A stretch of 10,753 nucleotides of DNA from CAYLXN01 sp964388235 (lineage in GTDB: Bacteria > Patescibacteriota > Saccharimonadia > Saccharimonadales > Saccharimonadaceae), in assembly GCA_964388235.1 (NCBI GenBank), contig CAYLXN010000021.1, positions 1-10,753 on the forward strand, in the 5' to 3' direction. Both the position numbers and the translations under genes were made by a program. Positions 1-5,008 of the stretch are shown piece after piece; position 1 is the first letter of the stretch; the number at the start of each line of letters is the position of its first letter. Below the pieces are notes generated by a model. That model did not search any database and was not told where the DNA came from. It saw only the letters and a list, made by a program, of their open reading frames with translations.

Positions 1-754
1 CACTATCCTTAGGTTCATACTTATCAGCATCAGCCTTATCAACAGTGATAATTTGTTTGGTGTCTGGATTACAGACTTCTACTTTTTCGACTACAGGAGC
101 TTCCACTTTTACGTTCAACAGAACATAACCAGAAAACTCATTACAGCCAGGGACTTGACCGTCTAACTTGTCATAGCCAAGCAGAGTTCCGCCAGCGTTG
201 ATCACAGTATCAGACAGTTTTTGCCCGTTAGCTTTACCGAAGTTGTGCAATACAGCACTACCAGGTACGTAGGTTATTTTTAAATCTTTGTTTGATGTTA
301 AGTAAGCTTCATCCCAAACTTGTTTAGGATTGGCATTGTCAGCTGAGATAATACCTCGAACTGTTGCTTTTTCACCAGCCTTGATGGTTGATGGGATTCG
401 CATTTCTAAGCGAGTATTTAGAGCGGTTAATTTGTAATTAACAGCTGCGTTGTTGTGGAAATAGATTCGGAAAGTGTATTCCTTGCCTGGTTCCACAGCA
501 ATTTGATCGCTATTAGTTGAAGGACTAGCTCCAGCTTGTCTGACAGCCACAAAATTTCGCTCATCACCGTAAGCTGGGTTGTCAGTTATTGAGTTAAAGG
601 TGATATAGGTTGCTGGCTTTTTGGTCGTAAAAGTCGTTCGATTATTAGGACCCCAAGCCAGTAAATTTACTGAGAAAAGACCAACGAATGCTAGAGTTAG
701 CAGCGCGAAGGTTTTCTTCGGTGACCGTTTGATGTAGGCCATAAATTTACGCAT
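1..754 (-). CDS. Secreted surface protein, N-terminal part (3' end beyond window)
   Basis: The frame is open from ATG at 754 to the window edge, 251 codons, so the C-terminus is missing. The start is supported by the purine-rich stretch GAAAGGGA just upstream; a second Met (codon 5) has no comparable site. The N-terminus (MRKFMAYIKRSPKKTF) is basic and is followed by a hydrophobic segment (about residues 16-33), a signal peptide or N-terminal anchor. The mature part begins with YITFNSITDNPAYGDERNF, which I associate with exported TM7 proteins, and is Asn/Thr/Gly-rich and probably beta-structured. The last visible part (VCNPDTKQIITVDKADADKY) looks like the first of the short Cys-containing repeats common in such proteins. 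The function is unknown. Cell-surface display or host contact is only an inference from export and from the neighbouring secreted protein. Confidence 0.8.
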   Translation of the reverse strand, partial: MRKFMAYIKRSPKKTFALLTLAFVGLFSVNLLAWGPNNRTTFTTKKPATYITFNSITDNPAYGDERNFVAVRQAGASPSTNSDQIAVEPGKEYTFRIYFHNNAAVNYKLTALNTRLEMRIPSTIKAGEKATVRGIISADNANPKQVWDEAYLTSNKDLKITYVPGSAVLHNFGKANGQKLSDTVINAGGTLLGYDKLDGQVPGCNEFSGYVLLNVKVEAPVVEKVEVCNPDTKQIITVDKADADKYEPKDS

Positions 755-762
755 ATTTTCCC

Positions 763-784
763 TTTCTTAACCTGAAACGGTTAA
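763..784 (-). promoter_or_regulatory. Shine-Dalgarno region with adjacent 6-bp inverted repeat
   Basis: On the minus strand TTAACC (784-779), a 6-nt loop and GGTTAA (772-767) form a short stem directly before the AGAAAGGGA ribosome-binding stretch that decides the ATG at 754. The stem abuts the site without covering it. A role in translation control is possible but weakly supported. Confidence 0.3.
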
Positions 785-831
785 ATTAAATGTCTACTTT
801 TGGTGTGTTTGTTTAATACCTCACATCCCTT

Positions 832-860
832 TGATCAGTTAGAAATAATTCTAGCTATCA
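832..860 (-). other. 5'-UTR hairpin of the first secreted-protein gene
   Basis: The arms TGAT+AGTTAGAA (832-835, 837-844) and TTCTAGCT+ATCA (849-860) pair around an ATAA loop, with a single-base bulge at 836 and one non-Watson-Crick pair (839/854). The predicted transcription start is near 868, so the mRNA would begin with this stem-loop. Such 5' stem-loops are known to stabilise some bacterial mRNAs. The unpaired-type position is T.G on the plus strand and C.A in the mRNA, which weakens the mRNA reading. Confidence 0.4.
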
Positions 861-874
861 GCAGAATACTTAAT

Positions 875-903
875 ATTATACCACATATCATATTTTTTGT
901 AAA
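875..903 (-). promoter_or_regulatory. Sigma-70-type promoter for the first secreted-protein gene
   Basis: Read on the minus strand, TTTACA (903-898) is followed after exactly 17 bp by TATAAT (880-875), which is preceded by TGG, an extended -10. Predicted transcription start is near 868, giving a 5' UTR of about 114 nt before the ATG at 754. Confidence 0.75.
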
Positions 904-948
904 TAGTTATGTCAATTTTCGACCATAAATTTTCGATAACTACTTTTT

Positions 949-992
949 GAGTCATAATTTAGAGGCTAGGTTTAAACCTATAATTTAGTAGG
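949..992 (+). repeat. Left arm of imperfect ~45-bp inverted repeat, with inward TATAAT
   Basis: This arm matches the reverse complement of 2270-2314 at about 35 of 46 aligned columns by hand, with three one-base gaps. The blocks GAGT and AATTTAGAGG are identical and CCTAT is shared. The arm contains the perfect 14-bp palindrome TAGGTTTAAACCTA (967-980) and TATAAT (979-984) pointing rightwards into the 3' end of the minus-strand gene. The equivalent hexamer in the right arm is TATGAT, pointing leftwards. Confidence 0.55.
979..984 (+). promoter_or_regulatory. Possible antisense promoter (-10 TATAAT)
   Basis: A perfect TATAAT on the plus strand, with no good -35: the 17-bp position holds AATTTA, part of the block conserved in both inverted-repeat arms. 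Transcription would start near 991 and read antisense through the 1027-2218 gene, with the 995-1014 hairpin at its very start. Speculative. Confidence 0.3.
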
Positions 993-994
993 TA

Positions 995-1014
995 AGAGGG
1001 GCGGCTGCCCCTCT
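995..1014 (-). terminator. GC-rich hairpin 12 bp after the stop codon (possible terminator)
   Basis: AGAGGGGC (995-1002) and GCCCCTCT (1007-1014) form a perfect 8-bp stem with loop GGCT. It lies just downstream of the TAA of the minus-strand gene ending at 1027. The sequence that follows on the minus strand (TACCTACTAAATT) lacks a clean T-run, so termination would be weak. It could equally be the 5' hairpin of an antisense RNA. Confidence 0.45.
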
Positions 1015-1026
1015 CTTAATGTGCTG

Positions 1027-2218
1027 TTATTCTTCCTCGTTTGGGGGAAGAACTTGTTCTCCCCCTCCTGTTGGGCTATTTTGCTGTTTTGGCAAAGTAG
1101 CCTGCTCTTTTTGAGAGCTTTGAACAGGGGGAGAGATTTGTTGTTGAGTCGCTGGTTGTTTCTCAGTAGCACCAGTACTCTGGTGAGAAGAATCTCTCCC
1201 AGGAAGAGTCTCTTCCTGGGGATGAGAGTCGTTGACTACCGCTGGTGGGTTGCCACCAGCCTCAGAAGTTTCTCCTCCAGTCCCACCAGAGTTTTTTGGC
1301 TCTGGCTCTGGCTCTGGTTCGGTCGGCTGATCAGTCGGACGATCGCCTTTCGGCTGAGCCTCCTCATCTTCCTTGACTGGCTCTTCTTTTTTCGNNNNNN
1401 NNNNNNNNNNNNNNNNNNNNNNNNNNNNNNNNNNNNNNNNNNNNNNNNNNNNNNNNNNNNNNNNNNNNNNNNNNNNNNNNNNNNNNNNNNNNNNGTTCAT
1501 CTTCCTTGACTGGCTCTTCTTTTTTCGGTTCATCTTCCTTGACTGGCTCTTCTTTTTTCGGTTCATCTTCCTTGACTGGCTCACTAACCAGCTCTTTCTT
1601 TACAGAAGAAAGACTGGTGTTGACCGGCATTATTATATTGGCGCAGTCTATTTTCACGCCGTAATTCATAATGCCAGTATCGGAATCAAAAACCCCAATA
1701 ACGATTTCCACCCACTTTCTTCCGTCTCGGTAAAGATGAATATTTCCATCTTCACCGAGATAGGTATTTCCCACGCTAGACGTCCTAACTATTCGAACGT
1801 CTTTTAATTCGCCTGCTGGGTAACCCCAGCACTCCTCTAATTTAGAGCGAGCTTCATCGTCGGAGATTTGCATTTCTCCGTTGATGAAAATTACTCGCTT
1901 TGTTTTTCCAGAAGAGGCCTGTCTTCTTAATTCCTCTTTGTCGACTCCATAGAAGCTGAACAAAGCGTCAAACCACTTCTGGTTATTCTCCTCTACCATT
2001 GTCTGGTAGAGTTCGCCTATGGAGTCTAAAGCTCCATTTTTGTTACCAAGCTCATCCCCTGACTCATACCGAGTCAAGTTAGAGGATGAACTCCAATCTC
2101 CGGTTGCCGCTAAGGCGACTGGGGAACTCCCTACTCCTTGTATGTTTGCTGGCATTCCAGCGAACATAAGAATTGTTACCAACAGTGTTGCTATAAAACT
2201 TCTCATTCTTTTTTTCAT
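1027..2218 (-). CDS. Secreted protein with Lys/Glu/Pro tandem repeats (spans assembly gap)
   Basis: ATG at 2218 follows a strong AAGGAGGG Shine-Dalgarno at 5-6 nt; TAA is at 1029-1027. Residues 1-38 form a signal peptide (MKKRMRSF, hydrophobic core, cleavage near ALA-A). Residues about 40-210 form a folded, unrecognised domain containing GRKWVEIVIGVFDSDTG. Then come repeats of PKKEEPVKEDE, interrupted by 100 Ns, then a Pro/Glu/Gln-rich tail ending PPNEEE. There is no LPXTG motif or C-terminal membrane segment. The frame on each side of the Ns differs by one, but deleting them leaves 1092 nt (364 codons) in one frame, and both edges fall on a repeat-unit boundary. It is therefore one gene, not two. 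The first ~210 residues look like a TM7-type exported module; the function is unknown. The charged low-complexity part could be a cell-wall spacer. The coding DNA is exceptionally rich in inverted repeats. Confidence 0.82.
1364..1582 (-). repeat. 33-bp in-frame tandem repeat (PKKEEPVKEDE), interrupted by gap
   Basis: Units at 1495-1527 and 1528-1560 are identical in DNA. A partial unit lies at 1561-1582, and 31 of 33 bases of another at 1364-1394. Each unit encodes 11 residues, so unit gain or loss keeps the frame. Identity at the base level, including silent positions, points to recent expansion or homogenisation. Confidence 0.92.
1395..1494. other. Assembly gap of exactly 100 Ns
   Basis: The run is 100 bases, a conventional placeholder length rather than a measured one. 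It sits precisely between two repeat-unit boundaries of the 33-bp array, so the true content is most likely zero or more extra units and the real repeat number is unknown. Confidence 0.95.
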
Positions 2219-2269
2219 AATGCCCTCCTTATATTTTTAAAAAAAAATTTTCAACAATCTATTTTAAAA

Positions 2270-2314
2270 CCTATAAAAATCATAGGTTGAACTTAACCTC
2301 TAAATTGTTAACTC
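2270..2314 (-). repeat. Right arm of imperfect ~45-bp inverted repeat / upstream region
   Basis: This is the counterpart of 949-992. Read on the minus strand it contains the shared AATTTAGAGG (2306-2297) and TATGAT (2284-2279), a one-mismatch -10 that would start transcription of the 1027-2218 gene near 2272, giving about a 54-nt leader. There is no convincing -35 at 17 bp (CAATTT). The 7-bp repeat AACCTAT (2268-2274) / ATAGGTT (2282-2288) covers the -10. Confidence 0.5.
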
Positions 2315-2327
2315 GCTGGAATCAGCG
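2314..2327. other. Short hairpin outside the right inverted-repeat arm
   Basis: CGCTG (2314-2318) and CAGCG (2323-2327) pair around GAAT. No T-run follows. In the rest of the gene-free stretch 2328-2435 I see only AT-rich sequence with a 7-bp repeat AGCTTAA/TTAAGCT (2378-2384, 2425-2431) and a 5-bp one inside it (2394-2406). Confidence 0.3.
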
Positions 2328-2435
2328 GCTCCCTTTTACCTCGTAGCGTGATTCGATACCTTCAGAATAACATAAAAAGCTTAAAAAGTCAATAATAACC
2401 CTTATTTTTAAACTAAAAAGCAAATTAAGCTGCCG

Positions 2436-2474
2436 ACAAGTTGACTTGTAAAAACTTTCTCTGGGGACTATAAT
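2436..2474 (+). promoter_or_regulatory. Promoter of the stomatin-like gene with overlapping dyad
   Basis: TATAAT (2469-2474) is preceded at 17 bp by TTGTAA (2446-2451). The better-looking TTGACT (2441-2446) is 22 bp away, too far. The 14-bp dyad ACAAGT-TG-ACTTGT (2436-2449) overlaps the -35 and is a candidate operator. Predicted start is near 2481, leaving about 24 nt before the ATG, enough for the AAGGAG ribosome-binding site at 2493-2498. Confidence 0.6.
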
Positions 2475-2504
2475 GAAAATATTAATTAAAAGAAGGAGAA
2501 GAAT

Positions 2505-3272
2505 ATGGATTTTATAACCTTTCTGTTTGTGATCGCAGTGCTGTTTGTGATCGCTGGGGCGAAAGTCATCAATCAATACGAAAAAGGCGTGGTGCTGACG
2601 CTCGGTAAGTTTTCAGGCGTCAAGGAGCCTGGTTTTAGGATCGTGGTGCCGATTTTTCAGAAATTGGCTCGCGTTGACACCCGAACTAAGACTACAGACG
2701 TGCCAAATCAAGAGGTGATCACCAAAGATAACATTCCAGTGCAGATCAATGCGGTGGTTTATTATCGGGTGAAAGACGTGGCTCGAGCTACGCTGGAAGT
2801 CGAAAATTATCGCTATGCGGTGGCACAATTGGCTCAAACCACGATGCGAAATGCGGTTGGTGAGCAGAGTTTGAACGATTTGTTGCAGAAGCGCGAAGAA
2901 ATTGCTGAGAGTATTCAGACGGTGCTGGACGAGAAGACCGATCCGTGGGGGATTGATGTGCAGATTTTGGAGCTGAAGGATGTGATCATCCCTAACGACC
3001 TAAAGCGAACTATTTCTAAGGTAGCGGAAGCTGAGCGAGAGCGCCAAGCGGTGATTATTAATTCGGAAGGTGATAAAGAAGCAGCGGTTAACTTAGCTGA
3101 GGCCGCCCGAATTTTGGAATCTGCTCCTGGGGCGATGCATTTGCGAACTTTGCAATCAATTAATGATTTGTCAAGTGATCAATCGAATACCACTATCTGG
3201 ATGGTACCCGTCGAGATGATGAACACGATCAAAGCCGTGGGCGATAAATTAGACGGTTTAGGTAAAAAATAA
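2505..3272 (+). CDS. Stomatin/slipin-family SPFH membrane protein
   Basis: 255 residues, with ATG preceded by AAGGAG at 6 nt. Residues about 3-20 are a single hydrophobic anchor, followed by the SPFH (band 7) core: INQYEKGVVLTLGKFSG, the VVPIFQKLARVD block, VPNQEVITKDNIPVQINAVVYYRV, then VENYRYAVAQLAQTTMRN. DPWGIDVQILELKDV and AEAERERQAVII (about 174-186) are the hallmark end of the SPFH domain and start of the coiled-coil segment rich in Glu/Ala. Length and order match bacterial slipins (slipin-2/QmcA-like). Family members oligomerise on the inner membrane and are linked to membrane microdomains and control of membrane proteases. Bacterial slipin genes are often next to nfeD; none is seen here. 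The gene is probably monocistronic: it has its own promoter and a terminator follows. Confidence 0.92.
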   Translation: MDFITFLFVIAVLFVIAGAKVINQYEKGVVLTLGKFSGVKEPGFRIVVPIFQKLARVDTRTKTTDVPNQEVITKDNIPVQINAVVYYRVKDVARATLEVENYRYAVAQLAQTTMRNAVGEQSLNDLLQKREEIAESIQTVLDEKTDPWGIDVQILELKDVIIPNDLKRTISKVAEAERERQAVIINSEGDKEAAVNLAEAARILESAPGAMHLRTLQSINDLSSDQSNTTIWMVPVEMMNTIKAVGDKLDGLGKK

Positions 3273-3340
3273 CCAGTTTTAGTCAAAAACTCAAACGCTT
3301 GCTGAGAAAAAGCAGGCTCAACTCCCGACGCAGAGCGTCA

Positions 3341-3376
3341 AAAAAGACTAGCCCAGCAAAGCTGAGCTAGTCTTTT
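3341..3376. terminator. Bidirectional rho-independent terminator between slipin and tRNA genes
   Basis: Arms of 17 bases (3341-3357 and 3361-3377) pair around a 3-nt loop, with A-run and T-run at the ends so that either strand gives stem plus U-tract. The only mismatch (3353/3365) is C.A on the plus strand but G.U on the minus strand, so the fold is perfect in the tRNA-direction transcript. The outermost pair uses the last A of the encoded CCA. It closes both convergent units. Confidence 0.85.
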
Positions 3377-3451
3377 TGGTGACCCCACCGGGAATCGAAC
3401 CCAGATTGCCAGGATGAAAACCTGGTGTCCTAACCGTTAGACGATGGGGCC
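3377..3451 (-). tRNA. tRNA-Glu (anticodon UUC) with encoded CCA
   Basis: Read on the minus strand the acceptor stem is GGCCCCA / TGGGGTC (one G.U), and the D-arm is GTCT...GGAC. The anticodon stem is CCAGG/CCTGG with loop TTTTCAT, so the anticodon is TTC. A 4-nt variable loop follows, then T-arm CTGGG/CCCGG with loop TTCGATT. Discriminator A and CCA are in the DNA. It supplies glutamate codons GAA/GAG. It is a stand-alone gene with its own promoter and terminator, divergent from pyk. Confidence 0.97.
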
Positions 3452-3465
3452 GTGGTTAGAAGAAA

Positions 3466-3494
3466 ACTATAGCAGATAAAAGCTAATTATTCAA
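3466..3494 (-). promoter_or_regulatory. Promoter of tRNA-Glu
   Basis: On the minus strand TTGAAT (3494-3489), a 17-bp spacer and TATAGT (3471-3466) preceded by TGC (extended -10). Predicted start is near 3459, leaving a leader of about 8 nt before the mature tRNA 5' end. Confidence 0.85.
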
Positions 3495-3507
3495 GGGTAG
3501 TTTTTAA

Positions 3508-3551
3508 ATACCAGAATTAAGCCAAAAAAACAGTCGCTAATCTGGTATAAT
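3508..3551 (+). promoter_or_regulatory. pyk promoter (extended -10) with 8-bp dyad
   Basis: TGG-TATAAT (3543-3551) has no recognisable -35. The last base of the -10 is only 9 nt before the pyk ATG, so the transcript would start at or within a few bases of the start codon. ATACCAGA (3508-3515) and TCTGGTAT (3541-3548) are a perfect inverted pair separated by 25 bp, the right arm covering the -10: a possible repressor site or a back-to-back promoter relic. Confidence 0.6.
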
Positions 3552-3560
3552 ATTTAAGTA

Positions 3561-5003
3561 ATGATTTATCCAAAGTTTAAACGGACCAAAATTTTAGCGA
3601 CGATTGGTCCGGCTTCGAGTAATGCGGAGTGTATTTATGAGTTGCTAGCATCAGGTGTTAACGGTTGTCGACTGAATTTTAGTCATGGCGATTATCAAGA
3701 GAGAATCGAGCAGATAAAATTAATTCGACAGGCGTCAGCAGAAATTGGCAAGCCAGTAGCAATTTTGCAAGATTTGCAGGGGCCGAAGATTCGTTTGGGC
3801 GAGTTTAATGACGACGAATTGATGGCGGTGGAGAAAGGTCAAGAGCTGATTTTAGACAGCGAAATTACTTACGATCCAACTCAGCCAAATATTATCCCAG
3901 TTCAATACAATTTAGCCAGTAAGGTCAAAGTTGGCGAAGAGATTTTTATTTTTGATGGGCGAGTTAAATCAGAAGTGATCGAGATTGTTTCGGACGTAGC
4001 AATTAAAATTCGGATCAAAAATAATGGTTTTATCCAGCAGCGTAAGGGCTTGAATTTGCCTGATACCAATCTTAGCGGTGATATTTTGACCAAAAAGGAT
4101 TTGCGCGACATTGAATTCGGGGCGACGCAAGACATCGACTATGTGGCGTTAAGTTTTGTCCAATCGGCTGATGATATTCAGAATTTGAGGCAGATTTTAC
4201 TGTCGCACAATTCAGAGGCTCAAATTATCGCTAAAATCGAGACTAAACGAGCGATTTCTGATGAAAATATGGAAGAAATTGTCAAGCAAACTGATGGCAT
4301 TATGGTGGCGAGGGGTGATTTGGCGGTTGAAACGGGCGCTGAAGTTGTGCCGATCGTTCAGGAGAAATTAATCCAACTTTGTCGAAAACACGGTAAATTG
4401 GTGATTGTGGCAACTCAAATGATGTCGAGTATGGTTGAATCACCAGAGCCAACTCGAGCTGAAGTCTCAGATGTGGCTAACGCGGTTCGTCAGGGTGTTG
4501 ATGCGGTGATGTTGTCAGAAGAGACTGCTAATGGTAAATATCCAGCTGAAGCGGTCAAGGCGATGAAAAAAGTAATTCTTTACACTCAAGATAATTTGCC
4601 AGTTTACAGATATAATGATTATAAAGAAAAAACTGTGGGCGAAAGTCAGAAGCTGGATGCGATTAGTGAAGCGGCGGTTGAGATCGCTGATCATATCGAT
4701 TCGGCGGCAATTGTAGTTGAGACTAAATCTGGAGCTACGGCGGCGAGAGTGGCGGCGGCTCGTCCTAATCGTGTGATTTTGAGCGTGACCGATAATCGTC
4801 GAGTGGCGCAGCAGTTAGCGCTTAGTTTTGCCAACCAAAGCTATATTCGTCATAATAATGGCGATTCGGGGTTAGAGTTGGCTAGAGAACTAAAGCGAGC
4901 TGGGCGGTTTGAAGGCGACGAAAGATTAAAAGTGGTGATCGTCAGTGGTCGACAGCCAGGAGTGGTAGGTGCGACTGATACAGTTCAAGTTAGGATGATT
5001 TAG
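3561..5003 (+). CDS. pyk: Pyruvate kinase
   Basis: 480 residues, full length for the family without a C-terminal PEP-utiliser extension. It converts phosphoenolpyruvate and ADP to pyruvate and ATP in the cytosol, the last ATP-yielding step of glycolysis. Visible motifs: KRTKILATIGPAS at the N-terminus, RLNFSHG (37-43), DLQGPKIRLG (71-80), the catalytic Lys in IIAKIE (K225), MVARGDLAVE (248-257), ATQMMSSM...PTRAE (284-300), and DAVMLSEETANGKYP (314-328). The C-terminal domain keeps VETKSGATA and SGRQPGVVGATD. Lys76 sits where potassium-dependent enzymes have Glu117 (rabbit muscle numbering). There is no Shine-Dalgarno and the start follows a -10 box by 9 nt. First gene of the glycolytic cluster; pgk starts 5 bp after its TAG. 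Confidence 0.97.
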   Translation: MIYPKFKRTKILATIGPASSNAECIYELLASGVNGCRLNFSHGDYQERIEQIKLIRQASAEIGKPVAILQDLQGPKIRLGEFNDDELMAVEKGQELILDSEITYDPTQPNIIPVQYNLASKVKVGEEIFIFDGRVKSEVIEIVSDVAIKIRIKNNGFIQQRKGLNLPDTNLSGDILTKKDLRDIEFGATQDIDYVALSFVQSADDIQNLRQILLSHNSEAQIIAKIETKRAISDENMEEIVKQTDGIMVARGDLAVETGAEVVPIVQEKLIQLCRKHGKLVIVATQMMSSMVESPEPTRAEVSDVANAVRQGVDAVMLSEETANGKYPAEAVKAMKKVILYTQDNLPVYRYNDYKEKTVGESQKLDAISEAAVEIADHIDSAAIVVETKSGATAARVAAARPNRVILSVTDNRRVAQQLALSFANQSYIRHNNGDSGLELARELKRAGRFEGDERLKVVIVSGRQPGVVGATDTVQVRMI

Positions 5004-5008
5004 TATTT

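Larger units (their letters stand above)
1030..2168. repeat. Dense series of inverted repeats (hairpins) within the coding sequence
   Basis: Stems found by eye, with paired positions: 1030-1036/1046-1052 (7 bp); 1058-1066/1126-1134 (9 bp, enclosing two more); 1074-1084/1092-1102 (11, one G.T); 1104-1108/1114-1118; 1170-1175/1180-1185; 1198-1207/1211-1220 (10); 1241-1248/1253-1260 (8); 1587-1600/1606-1618 (13 with one bulge); 1626-1633/1668-1675 (8); 1725-1738/1747-1760 (13 plus one mismatch); 1814-1820/1825-1831 (7); 1835-1840/1842-1847; 1853-1866/1875-1888 (12 plus internal 2x2); 1910-1915/1922-1927; 1991-1998/2004-2011 (8); 2060-2065/2071-2076; 2097-2108/2114-2125 (12, three G.T); 2141-2152/2157-2168 (12, one G.T). 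The 6-bp stems are near chance expectation; the 8-13 bp ones are not. Confidence 0.7.

Noticed and set aside
1021..1509. Plus-strand open frame opposite the secreted-protein gene
   Set aside because: It runs antisense to a frame with a Shine-Dalgarno and signal peptide, is Phe/Leu/Trp-rich as expected for the complement of Lys/Glu/Pro codons, and extends into the N gap. It is a shadow.
1364..1582. CRISPR array
   Set aside because: The 33-bp units are directly adjacent with no spacers, and encode an in-frame 11-residue repeat.
1027..1584. Separate C-terminal gene on the minus strand starting after the gap
   Set aside because: The frame change is produced by the 100-N placeholder. Without it the repeat units and the frame are continuous with the gene starting at 2218.
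2322..2576. Minus-strand open frame over the slipin promoter and start
   Set aside because: No ribosome-binding site, no recognisable protein, and it overlaps the well-supported slipin start and promoter on the other strand.
3327..3339. Hairpin GACGC/GCGTC after the slipin gene as its terminator
   Set aside because: It is followed by an A-run rather than a T-run on the plus strand. The 3341-3376 hairpin with flanking A and T runs is the better terminator. The stem at 3297-3317 has no T-run either.
3583..3610. 7-bp inverted repeat GGACCAA/TTGGTCC within the start of pyk
   Set aside because: A single 7-bp pair with a 14-nt loop is near what chance gives over several kilobases. It serves as background for judging the hairpin-rich gene.
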